From positions 3,376 through 67,375 of the forward strand of contig JAUYCY010000072.1 of NCBI GenBank assembly GCA_030692055.1: 64,000 bases of DNA. The letters are read 5' to 3'. How positions within the stretch are numbered: the stretch's first letter is position 1; each line of letters starts with the position of its first letter. Origin of the DNA: Candidatus Omnitrophota bacterium. Its GTDB lineage: Bacteria; Omnitrophota; Koll11; Duberdicusellales; 4484-171. A program made the translations under genes and the position numbers. A model generated the notes under the pieces. It was not told the origin of the DNA. It searched no databases and saw only the letters and a list, made by a program, of their open reading frames with translations. This document shows, piece by piece, positions 7,951-14,647 of this stretch.

Positions 7951-8267
7951 CAATGGAAGGGAAGGAAATACAGGAAGGTAAAATTTTCGCGGTAATCGGG
8001 TACCTCGGCATTCTCTGCATCGTGCCCCTTCTTTTAAAAAAAGAAAATAAATTCGCTTTCTATCACGGAAAGCAAGGGTTGGTCCTGTTTATCGTGGAGG
8101 TAGCGGCATTTATTCTAAGCGTTATTCCTTTTTTGGGGCCGTTGATGTTAAGGATTGCCTTTTTTACCTGCGGCCTTTTCTCGCTGTGGGGGATTATTCA
8201 GTCATTGTTAGGAAATTACAGCCGGATGTTTCTGGTCTCTGATATTGCCGACAAAATTACTCTTTAA
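7947..8267 (+). CDS. Small multi-pass membrane protein, DUF4870/Tic20-like
   Basis: The 106-residue protein starts in a four-base overlap with the ParA-CBM48 gene, so it is translationally coupled. It has helices at about residues 14-30 (FAVIGYLGILCIVPLLL), 48-66 and 70-90. The spacing KENKFAFYHGKQGLVLFIV between the first two (charged, then YHGKQG) matches the small DUF4870/Tic20-like membrane proteins found widely in bacteria. Function is unknown in that family. Here its coupling to the ATPase suggests it could be a membrane partner; this is inference from position. Confidence 0.75.
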   Translation: MTMEGKEIQEGKIFAVIGYLGILCIVPLLLKKENKFAFYHGKQGLVLFIVEVAAFILSVIPFLGPLMLRIAFFTCGLFSLWGIIQSLLGNYSRMFLVSDIADKITL

Positions 8268-8310
8268 GAATTAACCTAAGTGGTCAGTTATTTTTAGGGA
8301 GGGATGTAAT

Positions 8311-8682
8311 ATGGTTAAGAAAAGGAGAAAGGCACCTAAGAAAAAATTGGTAAAAAAATCCGCAGTAAAAAGACGCCCCGCCAAGAAACGCGTATCCAAG
8401 AAACGGCTCCCCGCCCGCAAAAAAATAAAACAGAATATTATCGGCAAAGTTACCCATTATTTTCCCCATGTAAGGGCAGCGGTAATAAAACTAAAAGCGC
8501 CCTTATCTATCGGCGATACAATTAAAATTAAAGGCCACACCACTGATTTTACTGAGGTTATAACTTCTATACAGATAGACCATGTGCCTATCAACACCGC
8601 CAAGAAAGGCGATGAGATAGGGCTTCTGGTTAATTCCCGCGTCAGGCAGCACGATATAGTTATTAAGCCGCAAAAAAAATGA
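8311..8682 (+). CDS. Lysine-rich-tailed EF-Tu-domain-2-like beta-barrel protein
   Basis: The first ~47 of 123 residues are extremely basic (runs of KKR, KKK and RRPAKKR), like histone H1-type or nucleoid-associated tails. Residues ~48-123 form a compact beta-barrel: IIGKVTHYFPHVRAAVIKLK, LSIGDTIKIKGHTTDFTEVI, then KKGDEIGLLVNSRVRQHDIV. This is the pattern of translation-factor domain 2 (also found at the end of U32 peptidases and in stand-alone elongation-factor-like proteins). The tail suggests nucleic-acid or nucleoid binding. It overlaps the Ntn-hydrolase gene by four bases. A nucleic-acid-binding accessory role is inference. Confidence 0.78.
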   Translation: MVKKRRKAPKKKLVKKSAVKRRPAKKRVSKKRLPARKKIKQNIIGKVTHYFPHVRAAVIKLKAPLSIGDTIKIKGHTTDFTEVITSIQIDHVPINTAKKGDEIGLLVNSRVRQHDIVIKPQKK

Positions 8683-9395
8683 CTTTAGCCGTTAGTATTA
8701 TTGCTAGGGATGGGATTGCTATCGCTTCGGATAGCCGGGTTACCAGCGGAGATCCGCGCGGGCCGACTACTGTCAACGATACAGTTAAAAAGATATTTGA
8801 AATGGGAGATTTTTGCGGCCTGACGATTGCCGGTGATGGCGGGCTGGGCGCCAGTTTAATTGACGTTATTTATTATGAATTGCACAAGAACCCCAGTTAT
8901 CGCTCTCTTAGCGTAGATGATATGCTGGTGGTAAGCAGGGATTGCGCCATCAGAAAATATAATGAGTGGTTTACTAACGTAAATTATGAAGAACGGCCGA
9001 CACTGCACTTCATCTTAAGCGGCTACCGAAAAGACATCAGCAATTCTAATTTTATTGATTCGCCGGAGATATTTACCTTGCACAGCGAGCGCAATTTTTC
9101 CCCGCATCGCTGGACGCTCTTAGGGTTCATGGCTATCGGCATTACCCCTTTGGCAACCTATCTGTTAAATAGTTTGTATACCAAAGAGATTAGCCTCAAA
9201 CACGCTTTGGAGTTGGCAACGTTTTCTATACTGGAGACAGCTTCGCAGGACGGAAAAGTGGGAAAGGATATACAACTGGCTTCGTTTTCACTGAAGCAGC
9301 CGTTTAAATTATATATGCAAGACGAAATCTACGAATACACCTACGAGGCAGATCGGCACAAAAGGAATTTAAGAGACGCGTTTTACATTGACTGA
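8679..9395 (+). CDS. Proteasome/HslV-like N-terminal-nucleophile hydrolase
   Basis: The 238-residue protein begins M-T-L-A-V-S. Removing the initiator Met exposes Thr1, the nucleophile of the proteasome-type Ntn hydrolases. In that numbering Asp17 falls in GIAIASDSRVTSGD, exactly where HslV and proteasome beta subunits have Asp17. NDTVKKIF matches the region holding Lys33, shifted by a three-residue insertion. GLTIAGDGGLGASLID is the usual following strand and helix. It is longer than HslV (about 175) and no HslU-type ATPase is adjacent. Its start overlaps the stop of the lysine-rich protein (ATGA). Processing or degradation of proteins is the family role; the partner unfoldase is unknown. 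Confidence 0.8.
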   Translation: MTLAVSIIARDGIAIASDSRVTSGDPRGPTTVNDTVKKIFEMGDFCGLTIAGDGGLGASLIDVIYYELHKNPSYRSLSVDDMLVVSRDCAIRKYNEWFTNVNYEERPTLHFILSGYRKDISNSNFIDSPEIFTLHSERNFSPHRWTLLGFMAIGITPLATYLLNSLYTKEISLKHALELATFSILETASQDGKVGKDIQLASFSLKQPFKLYMQDEIYEYTYEADRHKRNLRDAFYID

Positions 9396-9438
9396 GGCCA
9401 TAACTTACGGAGCATAAGCGAACGTAAGTTATTCGGCC
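9396..9438. repeat. Stem-loop with TAAGTTAT core
   Basis: ATAACTTACG (9400-9409) pairs perfectly with CGTAAGTTAT (9423-9432), and flanking GGCC (9396-9399) pairs with GGCC (9435-9438) across a two-base bulge. It directly follows the Ntn-hydrolase stop. It has no T-run, and shares its core with the inverted repeat at 1932-1982. Confidence 0.65.
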
Positions 9439-9445
9439 GAAGTCA

Positions 9446-9470
9446 TCCTTGACATCGAAGATGTCAAGGA
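9446..9470. repeat. Perfect 11-bp hairpin with GAA loop
   Basis: TCCTTGACATC (9446-9456) and GATGTCAAGGA (9460-9470) are exact reverse complements around GAA. It sits between the stem-loop at 9396 and the ribosome-binding site of the small SAP-like gene, so it may act on read-through transcripts or mRNA 5' stability. Confidence 0.65.
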
Positions 9471-9496
9471 ACTAATTAGGAGGGAGGTGAATTAGG

Positions 9497-9679
9497 ATGA
9501 GGATGTCAGATATTGAAAAAAAATCCAAAGCTGCAGGTATTAAAGACAGCTGGAAATTTTCCAAGAAGGAACTGGTTAAGGCAATTCAGAAGGCCGAGGG
9601 AAATTTTGATTGCTTTGGGACAGCTGCTAATTATTGCGACCAGATGGCCTGCTGCTGGAGAAGTGATTGTCTAAGATAA
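9497..9679 (+). CDS. Small SAP/Rho-N-like domain protein
   Basis: The 60-residue protein is preceded by GGGAGGTGAATTAGG; the ATG at 9503 is an alternative start. MSDIEKKSKAAGIKDSWKFS followed by KKELVKAIQKAEG is the two-helix SAP/Rho N-terminal pattern (K-x-L-[VI]-x-x-I) that binds nucleic acids. The C-terminal NFDCFGTAANYCDQMACCWR has five cysteines that may bind metal. Small proteins with this SAP plus EGNFDCFGTA tail recur in environmental bacteria, without known function. Confidence 0.7.
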   Translation: MRMSDIEKKSKAAGIKDSWKFSKKELVKAIQKAEGNFDCFGTAANYCDQMACCWRSDCLR

Positions 9680-9704
9680 AAAACAATCCCAACGAAAGGA
9701 AATT

Positions 9705-9890
9705 ATGAAATACAAATGCCAGATATGTCAGAGGGATATTGATGATTTTGTAAGCATCGCCCATATTAAGGCCGAGGAGTATCTTTTGGAATTAATCCGG
9801 CGCGACCATCCTCAGTGGCACGAAAGCAAACAAACCTGCCATAAATGCATTGAATATTACCGCAAGTTAGTAAAGGAATCAGAAATCTAA
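9705..9890 (+). CDS. Small zinc-ribbon-like protein
   Basis: The 61-residue protein has CQIC at residues 5-8 and CHKC near residues 45-48, two CxxC knuckles that could hold one zinc ion. Between them is a helical, charged segment (AHIKAEEYLLELIRRDHPQW). It has an AAAGGAAATT ribosome site and follows the SAP-like gene by 25 bases. Function unknown; nucleic-acid or protein binding is plausible. Confidence 0.7.
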   Translation: MKYKCQICQRDIDDFVSIAHIKAEEYLLELIRRDHPQWHESKQTCHKCIEYYRKLVKESEI

Positions 9891-9904
9891 AAAGGAGGCT
9901 TACC

Positions 9905-10177
9905 GTGTTAGGATTTTCCGGAATTTTTGATGTGCTTTTATTGATTGCTTTAGGCATTGGTTATATGGTTATCTATTTTGCCAAAAGAGAAGAGAAGGAA
10001 CTGCGGTTTTTCGGTATTGTTATCGGCGGGGTAATTATTGTATTATCATTATGTTACTTTGTAGGCAATATCTGGCTTCAGGCAAAATTCTGCGGCCGCA
10101 CGCACGCTTTTAAAGGTATGATGCAAAAAAGGATGATGCCGCAGCAGATGCCGATGGCGCCAGCGCAGAAACCCTAA
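9905..10177 (+). CDS. Small two-helix membrane protein (GTG start)
   Basis: The 90-residue protein begins at GTG, supported by AAAAGGAGG six bases upstream. Two hydrophobic helices lie at about residues 6-25 (IFDVLLLIALGIGYMVIYF) and 36-56 (GIVIGGVIIVLSLCYFVGNI). The C-terminus is rich in Met, Gln and Pro (KRMMPQQMPMAPAQ), which could be a metal-binding or flexible tail. I do not recognise the family. It closes the run of small genes. Confidence 0.68.
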   Translation: MLGFSGIFDVLLLIALGIGYMVIYFAKREEKELRFFGIVIGGVIIVLSLCYFVGNIWLQAKFCGRTHAFKGMMQKRMMPQQMPMAPAQKP

Positions 10178-10442
10178 GTATAATTACACTTTCCTTTGAT
10201 TTTCTAACCGCGTAGTCCTTGAGGTACGTTTCTCCCACGCTTTCTAATCATTTAATAATCAGGGATGTTCTTTCACCCATTAATCAGGATAAAGTTAATT
10301 ACTATCTAAAGAAACCTTAATTATATTTCTCGCAGATACAACGAGAAGAAAGCCCCATAATTTGATAATTTGTTCATAAAAGGGAAAAGATACCTGCTTA
10401 TAAAGAGGGCAGGCGAGGTGGATACGGGTTGTCATTTGATAC
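10178..10442. other. Intergenic region without recognisable gene
   Basis: About 265 bases with no open frame showing a family pattern, no T-run terminator and no clear repeat. A minus-strand frame across 10295-10591 has no recognisable protein features and runs through the operator repeats, so it is not called. Confidence 0.6.
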
Positions 10443-10513
10443 TTGCAATTGCTGGAAATATGAGATATAATTGTTGTAAATATACACAACAATTGTTGTA
10501 AATATACACAACA
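10443..10513 (+). promoter_or_regulatory. Promoter with duplicated palindromic operator
   Basis: TTGCAA (10443-10448), a 17-base spacer and TATAAT (10466-10471). Overlapping and following the -10 are two exact 22-bp direct copies (10470-10491 and 10492-10513), each holding inverted half-sites TTGTTGT and ACAACAA eight bases apart. This is a typical repressor-site layout for an autoregulated gene. Confidence 0.75.
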
Positions 10514-10526
10514 AGGAATATACAAA

Positions 10527-10703
10527 ATGACGGACTTTTTAAAGTTTACCAAATCGGACTTGCGCCGCCGGGTGCTTTTGTATTTCTTCACTAATCCCGA
10601 CCAAGACGAACTGATGGATAAGATTGAAAATGTAGAAAAGGATGTAGCGAGGGAAATAAATTATAATGTTTATTCACAGGAGGTTAAGGAGCACCCCCTG
10701 TAA
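10527..10703 (+). pseudogene. N-terminal remnant of a winged-helix regulator
   Basis: A 58-residue frame begins MTDFLKFTKSDLRRRVLLYF and continues FTNPDQDELMDKIENV. Transcription regulators with an N-terminal winged helix and a following nucleotidyltransferase-like domain start in just this way (L.KSKLRRKLL.YFFTNP), but need 100-200 more residues. Here the frame stops after YSQEVKEHPL, so the recognition helix and the rest are missing. It lies 13 bases after the duplicated operator. It may be a decayed regulator whose operator remains, or a miniature derivative. Confidence 0.55.
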
Positions 10704-10741
10704 TAGTAAAATAAAAGATTAAAGAACAATAGAGAGGGCGT

Positions 10742-11008
10742 ATGCCTAAAAGAAAAAGATATTTCTTTTCCGTAATTGAGGAAGGGATTCAAAATCCCAA
10801 GTTTGCAGGCTATAGGGGCGGTAGAATTGAGGTGTATGATAGAAAGAGCAAGTCTGGCTATGCCTGCTATGAAGCACGGTTTTTTATTCCGGCAGAGTTT
10901 ATAGGCACCTTTAGAGATACGTGGGATTTTAAAGAATCTGACAAAATGCCGTATATAATTTGGGATTACAAAGAACAAAATAAAGACATCCTACCTGTTT
11001 GTTTATAA
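10742..11008 (+). CDS. Hypothetical protein
   Basis: The 88-residue frame begins MPKRKRYFFSVIEEGIQNPK after an AGAGAGGGC ribosome site. It has a basic N-terminus and alternating aromatic/basic strands (GGRIEVYDRKSKSGYACYEA; RFFIPAEFIGTFRDTWDF). There is no signal peptide, membrane helix or known motif. Its place next to the regulator remnant gives no functional clue. It is called real because of its ribosome site, but a decayed fragment remains possible. Confidence 0.5.
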   Translation: MPKRKRYFFSVIEEGIQNPKFAGYRGGRIEVYDRKSKSGYACYEARFFIPAEFIGTFRDTWDFKESDKMPYIIWDYKEQNKDILPVCL

Positions 11009-11164
11009 TAATCTACATAATTATTCTTTCCCGTTTAATTTTATCAACACTTTCCCGAATTCCCCGAGAAAAGCAGGATGTCTGCAAAAAAATTCAATAT
11101 CCTTATCTGTTATAAATCAATAAGTTACAACAAAAATTAAAAATATTTTCACATCGCGTTTAAG

Positions 11165-11182
11165 TTGGCATAGAAAGTGCTT
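11165..11182 (+). promoter_or_regulatory. Sigma-54 (-24/-12) promoter of the EPS operon
   Basis: TTGGCATAGAAAGTGCTT has the invariant GG (11167-11168) and GC (11179-11180) exactly ten bases apart, as RpoN requires. It is almost identical to the element at 41445-41462 upstream of the PEP-CTERM genes, and both are followed about 17-20 bases later by AGGAACT. Activation would need an NtrC-type regulator such as the one at 47597. Confidence 0.85.
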
Positions 11183-11215
11183 GTATAAGTATTACTAGGA
11201 ACTTACAGGACAAAG

Positions 11216-11245
11216 TCGGACATACTCGGACATAATCAGACAGTC
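11216..11245 (+). repeat. Three 10-bp direct repeats in the EPS leader
   Basis: TCGGACATAC, TCGGACATAA and TCAGACAGTC follow each other head to tail, one DNA helical turn each, between the predicted sigma-54 start (near 11192) and the first gene. They could be protein sites on DNA, or GGA-type sites on RNA for a CsrA-like regulator. Confidence 0.6.
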
Positions 11246-11283
11246 TTTTTAACCTTAACCTTAAAGTAAACAGGAGGCCAAAA

Positions 11284-11496
11284 TTGAATGACGCAAGATT
11301 GACCATAACGGATGTTGCAGACCGGATAGGTGTTACCCCCAAAACCATCATCCGCTGGGAAAAAGCCAAGAAAGTAAGCCGTTCCAAGCGCGACTGGCGG
11401 GGTTGGCGCGTCTACGACAAAAACGACCTTAAAAAATTAAGAGATTTTAAAGAAACCATAATTTATGAGGAGGATGGCGATGGAAAGAATAGTTAG
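11284..11496 (+). CDS. MerR-type helix-turn-helix protein (TTG start)
   Basis: The 70-residue protein begins at TTG, supported by AGGAGG six bases upstream. RLTITDVADRIGVTPKTIIR followed by WEKAKK and GWRVYDKNDLKKLR is the MerR/HTH_17 pattern: helix-turn-helix, then a wing with R.Y..ND...L. There is no effector domain. It is the first gene behind the sigma-54 promoter, and its 3' end overlaps the Wza-like gene. It probably binds DNA to tune the EPS operon; the three 10-bp repeats just upstream are candidate sites. Confidence 0.82.
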   Translation: MNDARLTITDVADRIGVTPKTIIRWEKAKKVSRSKRDWRGWRVYDKNDLKKLRDFKETIIYEEDGDGKNS

Positions 11497-12298
11497 ATTT
11501 TTCGGTTTAATGCTTTTGATTTTACTTTTGTCAGTGACGGCGTGGGCAGTAGACGAAGAGAGCGCTGAGGGCTTAAAGATAATCGAGGCAGCTTCTGAGC
11601 CGGCAGTAACTCAACCTAATGCTCTGATCCAGCCGCAGTCAGATGTAGCTTCGGCCGATTCTGACTCCAATAAGATGTATTTAGACCCGGTGCGCTATAC
11701 CTTAGGCCCGGAGGATATAGTGCAGATAGATGTAATGCGCCATCCGGAATTTAGCGGCGTTTATCCGGTAAATTTGGAAGGCAAAATCCAGTATAAATTT
11801 GTAGGAGATATCGACGTCAGCGGCCTGAATAAAAAACAACTGGAAGAGAAGGTTACCAAAATTATCTCCAACTACGTAATCAGTCCGGAAGTAAACATAA
11901 CCATAGTGGAATACAAGAGCAAGGTTATTTATGTGTTGGGAGAAGTCGGCCAGCCGGGAAGGTATTATATGAGAGTAGATAGTGTGCCGGTAAGAGAAGC
12001 GGTGGTTAACGCAGGGCTTCCTACATACGCCGCAGCAATGCGTAGATGCCGCCTGATAACTCCTGATAATAACGGAAAGGTTAAGACCCGCTCAGTTGAT
12101 TTGTATTCTGTTCTTTACGGCGGCGACCTTAATAAAAATATCGCTATGCATCCCGGAGACGTATTGTATGTTCCGGCAACAGTAATGGCTAAGATAATTA
12201 GGGTGATAAACCCCGTTACCTCTGTGGTTGGTATGTCAGCCTCTGGCCCGGAAGATGTTTCAAGAGCCAAATCTGCCGCCACAACCTTGGCTAAATAA
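11480..12298 (+). CDS. Wza-family polysaccharide export protein
   Basis: The 272-residue protein is read from the ATG six bases after AGGAGG; earlier in-frame ATGs are too close to that site. A signal peptide (MERIVRFFGLMLLILLLSVT then AWA) precedes a linker. The polysaccharide-export domain starts at YTLGPEDIVQIDVMRHPEFS and ends with a SLBB-like segment, VIYVLGEVGQPGRYYM. Wza-type proteins form the outer-membrane or periplasmic exit for exopolysaccharide. No lipobox cysteine is visible. The gene order with Wzz, the ExeA-like ATPase and the tyrosine kinase is that of exosortase-associated EPS loci. Confidence 0.9.
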   Translation: MERIVRFFGLMLLILLLSVTAWAVDEESAEGLKIIEAASEPAVTQPNALIQPQSDVASADSDSNKMYLDPVRYTLGPEDIVQIDVMRHPEFSGVYPVNLEGKIQYKFVGDIDVSGLNKKQLEEKVTKIISNYVISPEVNITIVEYKSKVIYVLGEVGQPGRYYMRVDSVPVREAVVNAGLPTYAAAMRRCRLITPDNNGKVKTRSVDLYSVLYGGDLNKNIAMHPGDVLYVPATVMAKIIRVINPVTSVVGMSASGPEDVSRAKSAATTLAK

Positions 12299-12310
12299 GG
12301 AGAATTTAAG

Positions 12311-13624
12311 ATGGAGAATCAGGAATTTACCAGATTACGCAATCCGGTTGAATACCTAAAAGTTTTTTTCCGTAGGAAATGGCTGTTTATCACACCGCTA
12401 TTCTTAGGATTAGTTATTGGCATAATCGCCTGTTTTGTATTGCCGCCGAAGTATGAATCTGCCACAGTAATTCTCGTTGAGGAGGAAAAGATTATTAACC
12501 CTTTAATTCAGGGGTTAGCTATTTCTACCTCAGTTGCCGACAGAATGCGCACTTTGAAAGAGCAGATTATGGGATGGAACAGCTTGGTTTCATTGACCAA
12601 AAAGCTGAATTTAGCCAAAGACGTCAAAAGCCAGTGGGAATTTGAGCAGCTTATCCTGGGGCTAAGAAGAAATATTAATGTCCAGATGCGCGTCCCCAAT
12701 TTGATTAAAATATTTTATTATGGAAGCAACCCCGCAGAGACTCAGTTGATAACCAAGACGCTCACCGATAATTTGGTTGAAGAAAACATGCGTTCTCAGA
12801 CTAAAGAAACCGATGTAGCGATTGAGTTTATTACAGAGCAGCTTGAATTATACAAAAGAAAGATTAAAGAATCTGAGCTTGCAGATTTACAAGACCAGCT
12901 TAAAAAATTATTGGTTGATTCTACGGAGCAGCACCCCTTAGTCAGGGAAATAAGGCAAAAAATAGACATTGTCAAAAAGGAATTAGAAAGCGGAGATTAT
13001 AAAGTTGCCGCCACGCCAATTTCTACAGAGAATCCCACCTATAAGGCCTTAAAGCAGGAGTTAGACAAGCTTACCAATAAGGATCTTGCTGTTGCGGCAG
13101 GCTCTAATGCTTATGCTGCTAACGCCAATGAACCCAATGACCCTAATGCTTCCATATATAAGTTAATGCTGATGGATAAATTAGATTCTGCTCAGGCCCG
13201 CGATAAGAATGTCAACGAAATGATTTACAATATGTTACTGCAAAAATTAGAGACCGCTAAGATTACCCAGCGCTTGGAGGTTTCCAAGCAGGGCACTCGT
13301 TATACAATAATCGACCCACCCAGGCTTCCCTTAAGACCGATAAGCCCCAATAAGGTAGTGGTAATGTTGGTAGGGTTAGTTATGGGCGGTTTCGGCGGAG
13401 CTGGGCTGGTTTTAGGCAGGGAATTTATGGATCATTCCTTCCTGGATATTGAAGACGCCAAGGAAAACCTGGATTTACCTATATTAGGGGCAATCTCGCG
13501 CCTTACTACTCAGGAAGAAATAGATAAGGAGAAATATCTAAAGAGAAAATGGGTTACCATCGTTGCGGTTTCTTCAGTCGTGCTTATTTTCATCGTTATG
13601 CTAACTTCCTTTTTTAAAAGGTAG
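12311..13624 (+). CDS. Wzz/GumC-family polysaccharide chain-length determinant
   Basis: The 437-residue inner-membrane protein has the Wzz layout. A first membrane helix lies at about residues 24-44 (WLFITPLFLGLVIGIIACFV), and a periplasmic part contains coiled coil (ITEQLELYKRKIKESELADL). The proline-rich segment PPRLPLRPISPNK precedes a second helix (VVVMLVGLVMGGFGGAGLVL). Unusually, a further helix follows at the C-terminus (VTIVAVSSVVLIFIVMLTSF). Such proteins control chain length and work with the BY-kinase encoded two genes on. SD AAGGAG. Confidence 0.88.
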   Translation: MENQEFTRLRNPVEYLKVFFRRKWLFITPLFLGLVIGIIACFVLPPKYESATVILVEEEKIINPLIQGLAISTSVADRMRTLKEQIMGWNSLVSLTKKLNLAKDVKSQWEFEQLILGLRRNINVQMRVPNLIKIFYYGSNPAETQLITKTLTDNLVEENMRSQTKETDVAIEFITEQLELYKRKIKESELADLQDQLKKLLVDSTEQHPLVREIRQKIDIVKKELESGDYKVAATPISTENPTYKALKQELDKLTNKDLAVAAGSNAYAANANEPNDPNASIYKLMLMDKLDSAQARDKNVNEMIYNMLLQKLETAKITQRLEVSKQGTRYTIIDPPRLPLRPISPNKVVVMLVGLVMGGFGGAGLVLGREFMDHSFLDIEDAKENLDLPILGAISRLTTQEEIDKEKYLKRKWVTIVAVSSVVLIFIVMLTSFFKR

Positions 13625-13630
13625 GTAGAT

Positions 13631-14635
13631 ATGTATGAAAAATTCTACGAATTCACCGAAAAACCCTTCAACACCACCCCTGATTCAAAATTCTTTTTCC
13701 CCAGTCCAAAGCATACCGAGGCCCTAAACAGTCTCATTTACGCTATCAATGAAAGGAAAGGGTTTGTGGTGATAACCGGTGAGATTGGAGCGGGTAAAAC
13801 TACGGTTTGCCGCACACTACTCAATAAACTTGACCTCAATACCAGGGTTGCCATAATTACCAATACCCATCTTACCTGTAAAGAACTCATTGCCGAAATT
13901 CTTGAAGAATTAGAGGTAGATTACAAACCTGGGACAAAACAGAAATTACTATCGCAGCTTAACAGTTACCTGATAAAACAACTTGCACAGGATATAAATA
14001 TGGTTCTAATCATTGATGAAGCTCAAAATTTGACCTCTAAGGTATTAGAAGAGGTAAGAATGCTTTCTAACTTAGAAACTGAAAAGGAGAAACTGATTCA
14101 GATAATACTTGTCGGTCAGCCACAACTTAGAGTGAAACTGGAAAATGTAAAGTTGGAACAATTCAAGCAGAGAATCTCAGTCTACTATCACATAAACCCA
14201 TTAACTAAAAACGAAACCGAGGAATATATTTTCCATAGGTTAAAACTAGTTAGCTCTAACGGTTTTTATATATTTAGCCCCAAAGCTATAGATTTGATAT
14301 ACGAGCATTCGCGCGGTATTCCCAGATTAATTAATCTTATCTGTGACAGCGCGCTTCTTTCAGGGTTCATTTATAACACCAAAAAGTTAACCGAACATAT
14401 TATTAATGAAGTAGTTAAAGAACGGGATTTTTATCATTTAGATGAAGAGGATAATCAAGGAACATCCTCAAAGGATACCACAATTAAGATTTATTGTTGC
14501 CCGGATTGCCAACAATATAACAACTGTGAACTAAAATGGGTAAGAGGCAAAAAGGGTGAGGAGCAAATTTGTTGTAAGAATTGCGTGGATTATCAACGTT
14601 GTGTGGATAATGTCAAAAAGATTAAACTTAATTAA
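13631..14635 (+). CDS. ExeA-like AAA ATPase of the exosortase/EPS locus, with Cys-rich tail
   Basis: The 334-residue protein begins MYEKFYEFTEKPFNTTPDSK, the conserved opening of the ExeA/GspA-like ATPases found in nearly every exosortase EPS locus. Walker A is GEIGAGKTT (about residues 51-59) and Walker B is MVLIIDEAQNL; QFKQRISVYYHINPLTKNET is the sensor region. After residue ~280 comes a tail with CCPDCQQYNNC and CCKNCVDYQRC, which could bind zinc. It probably couples ATP hydrolysis to assembly or export of the EPS machine. It lies six bases after Wzz. Confidence 0.87.
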   Translation: MYEKFYEFTEKPFNTTPDSKFFFPSPKHTEALNSLIYAINERKGFVVITGEIGAGKTTVCRTLLNKLDLNTRVAIITNTHLTCKELIAEILEELEVDYKPGTKQKLLSQLNSYLIKQLAQDINMVLIIDEAQNLTSKVLEEVRMLSNLETEKEKLIQIILVGQPQLRVKLENVKLEQFKQRISVYYHINPLTKNETEEYIFHRLKLVSSNGFYIFSPKAIDLIYEHSRGIPRLINLICDSALLSGFIYNTKKLTEHIINEVVKERDFYHLDEEDNQGTSSKDTTIKIYCCPDCQQYNNCELKWVRGKKGEEQICCKNCVDYQRCVDNVKKIKLN

Positions 14636-14647
14636 CAAGGAGACAAA

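Noticed and set aside
10470..10513. CRISPR-like repeat
   Set aside because: Only two directly adjacent copies with no spacer; the inverted half-sites fit an operator.
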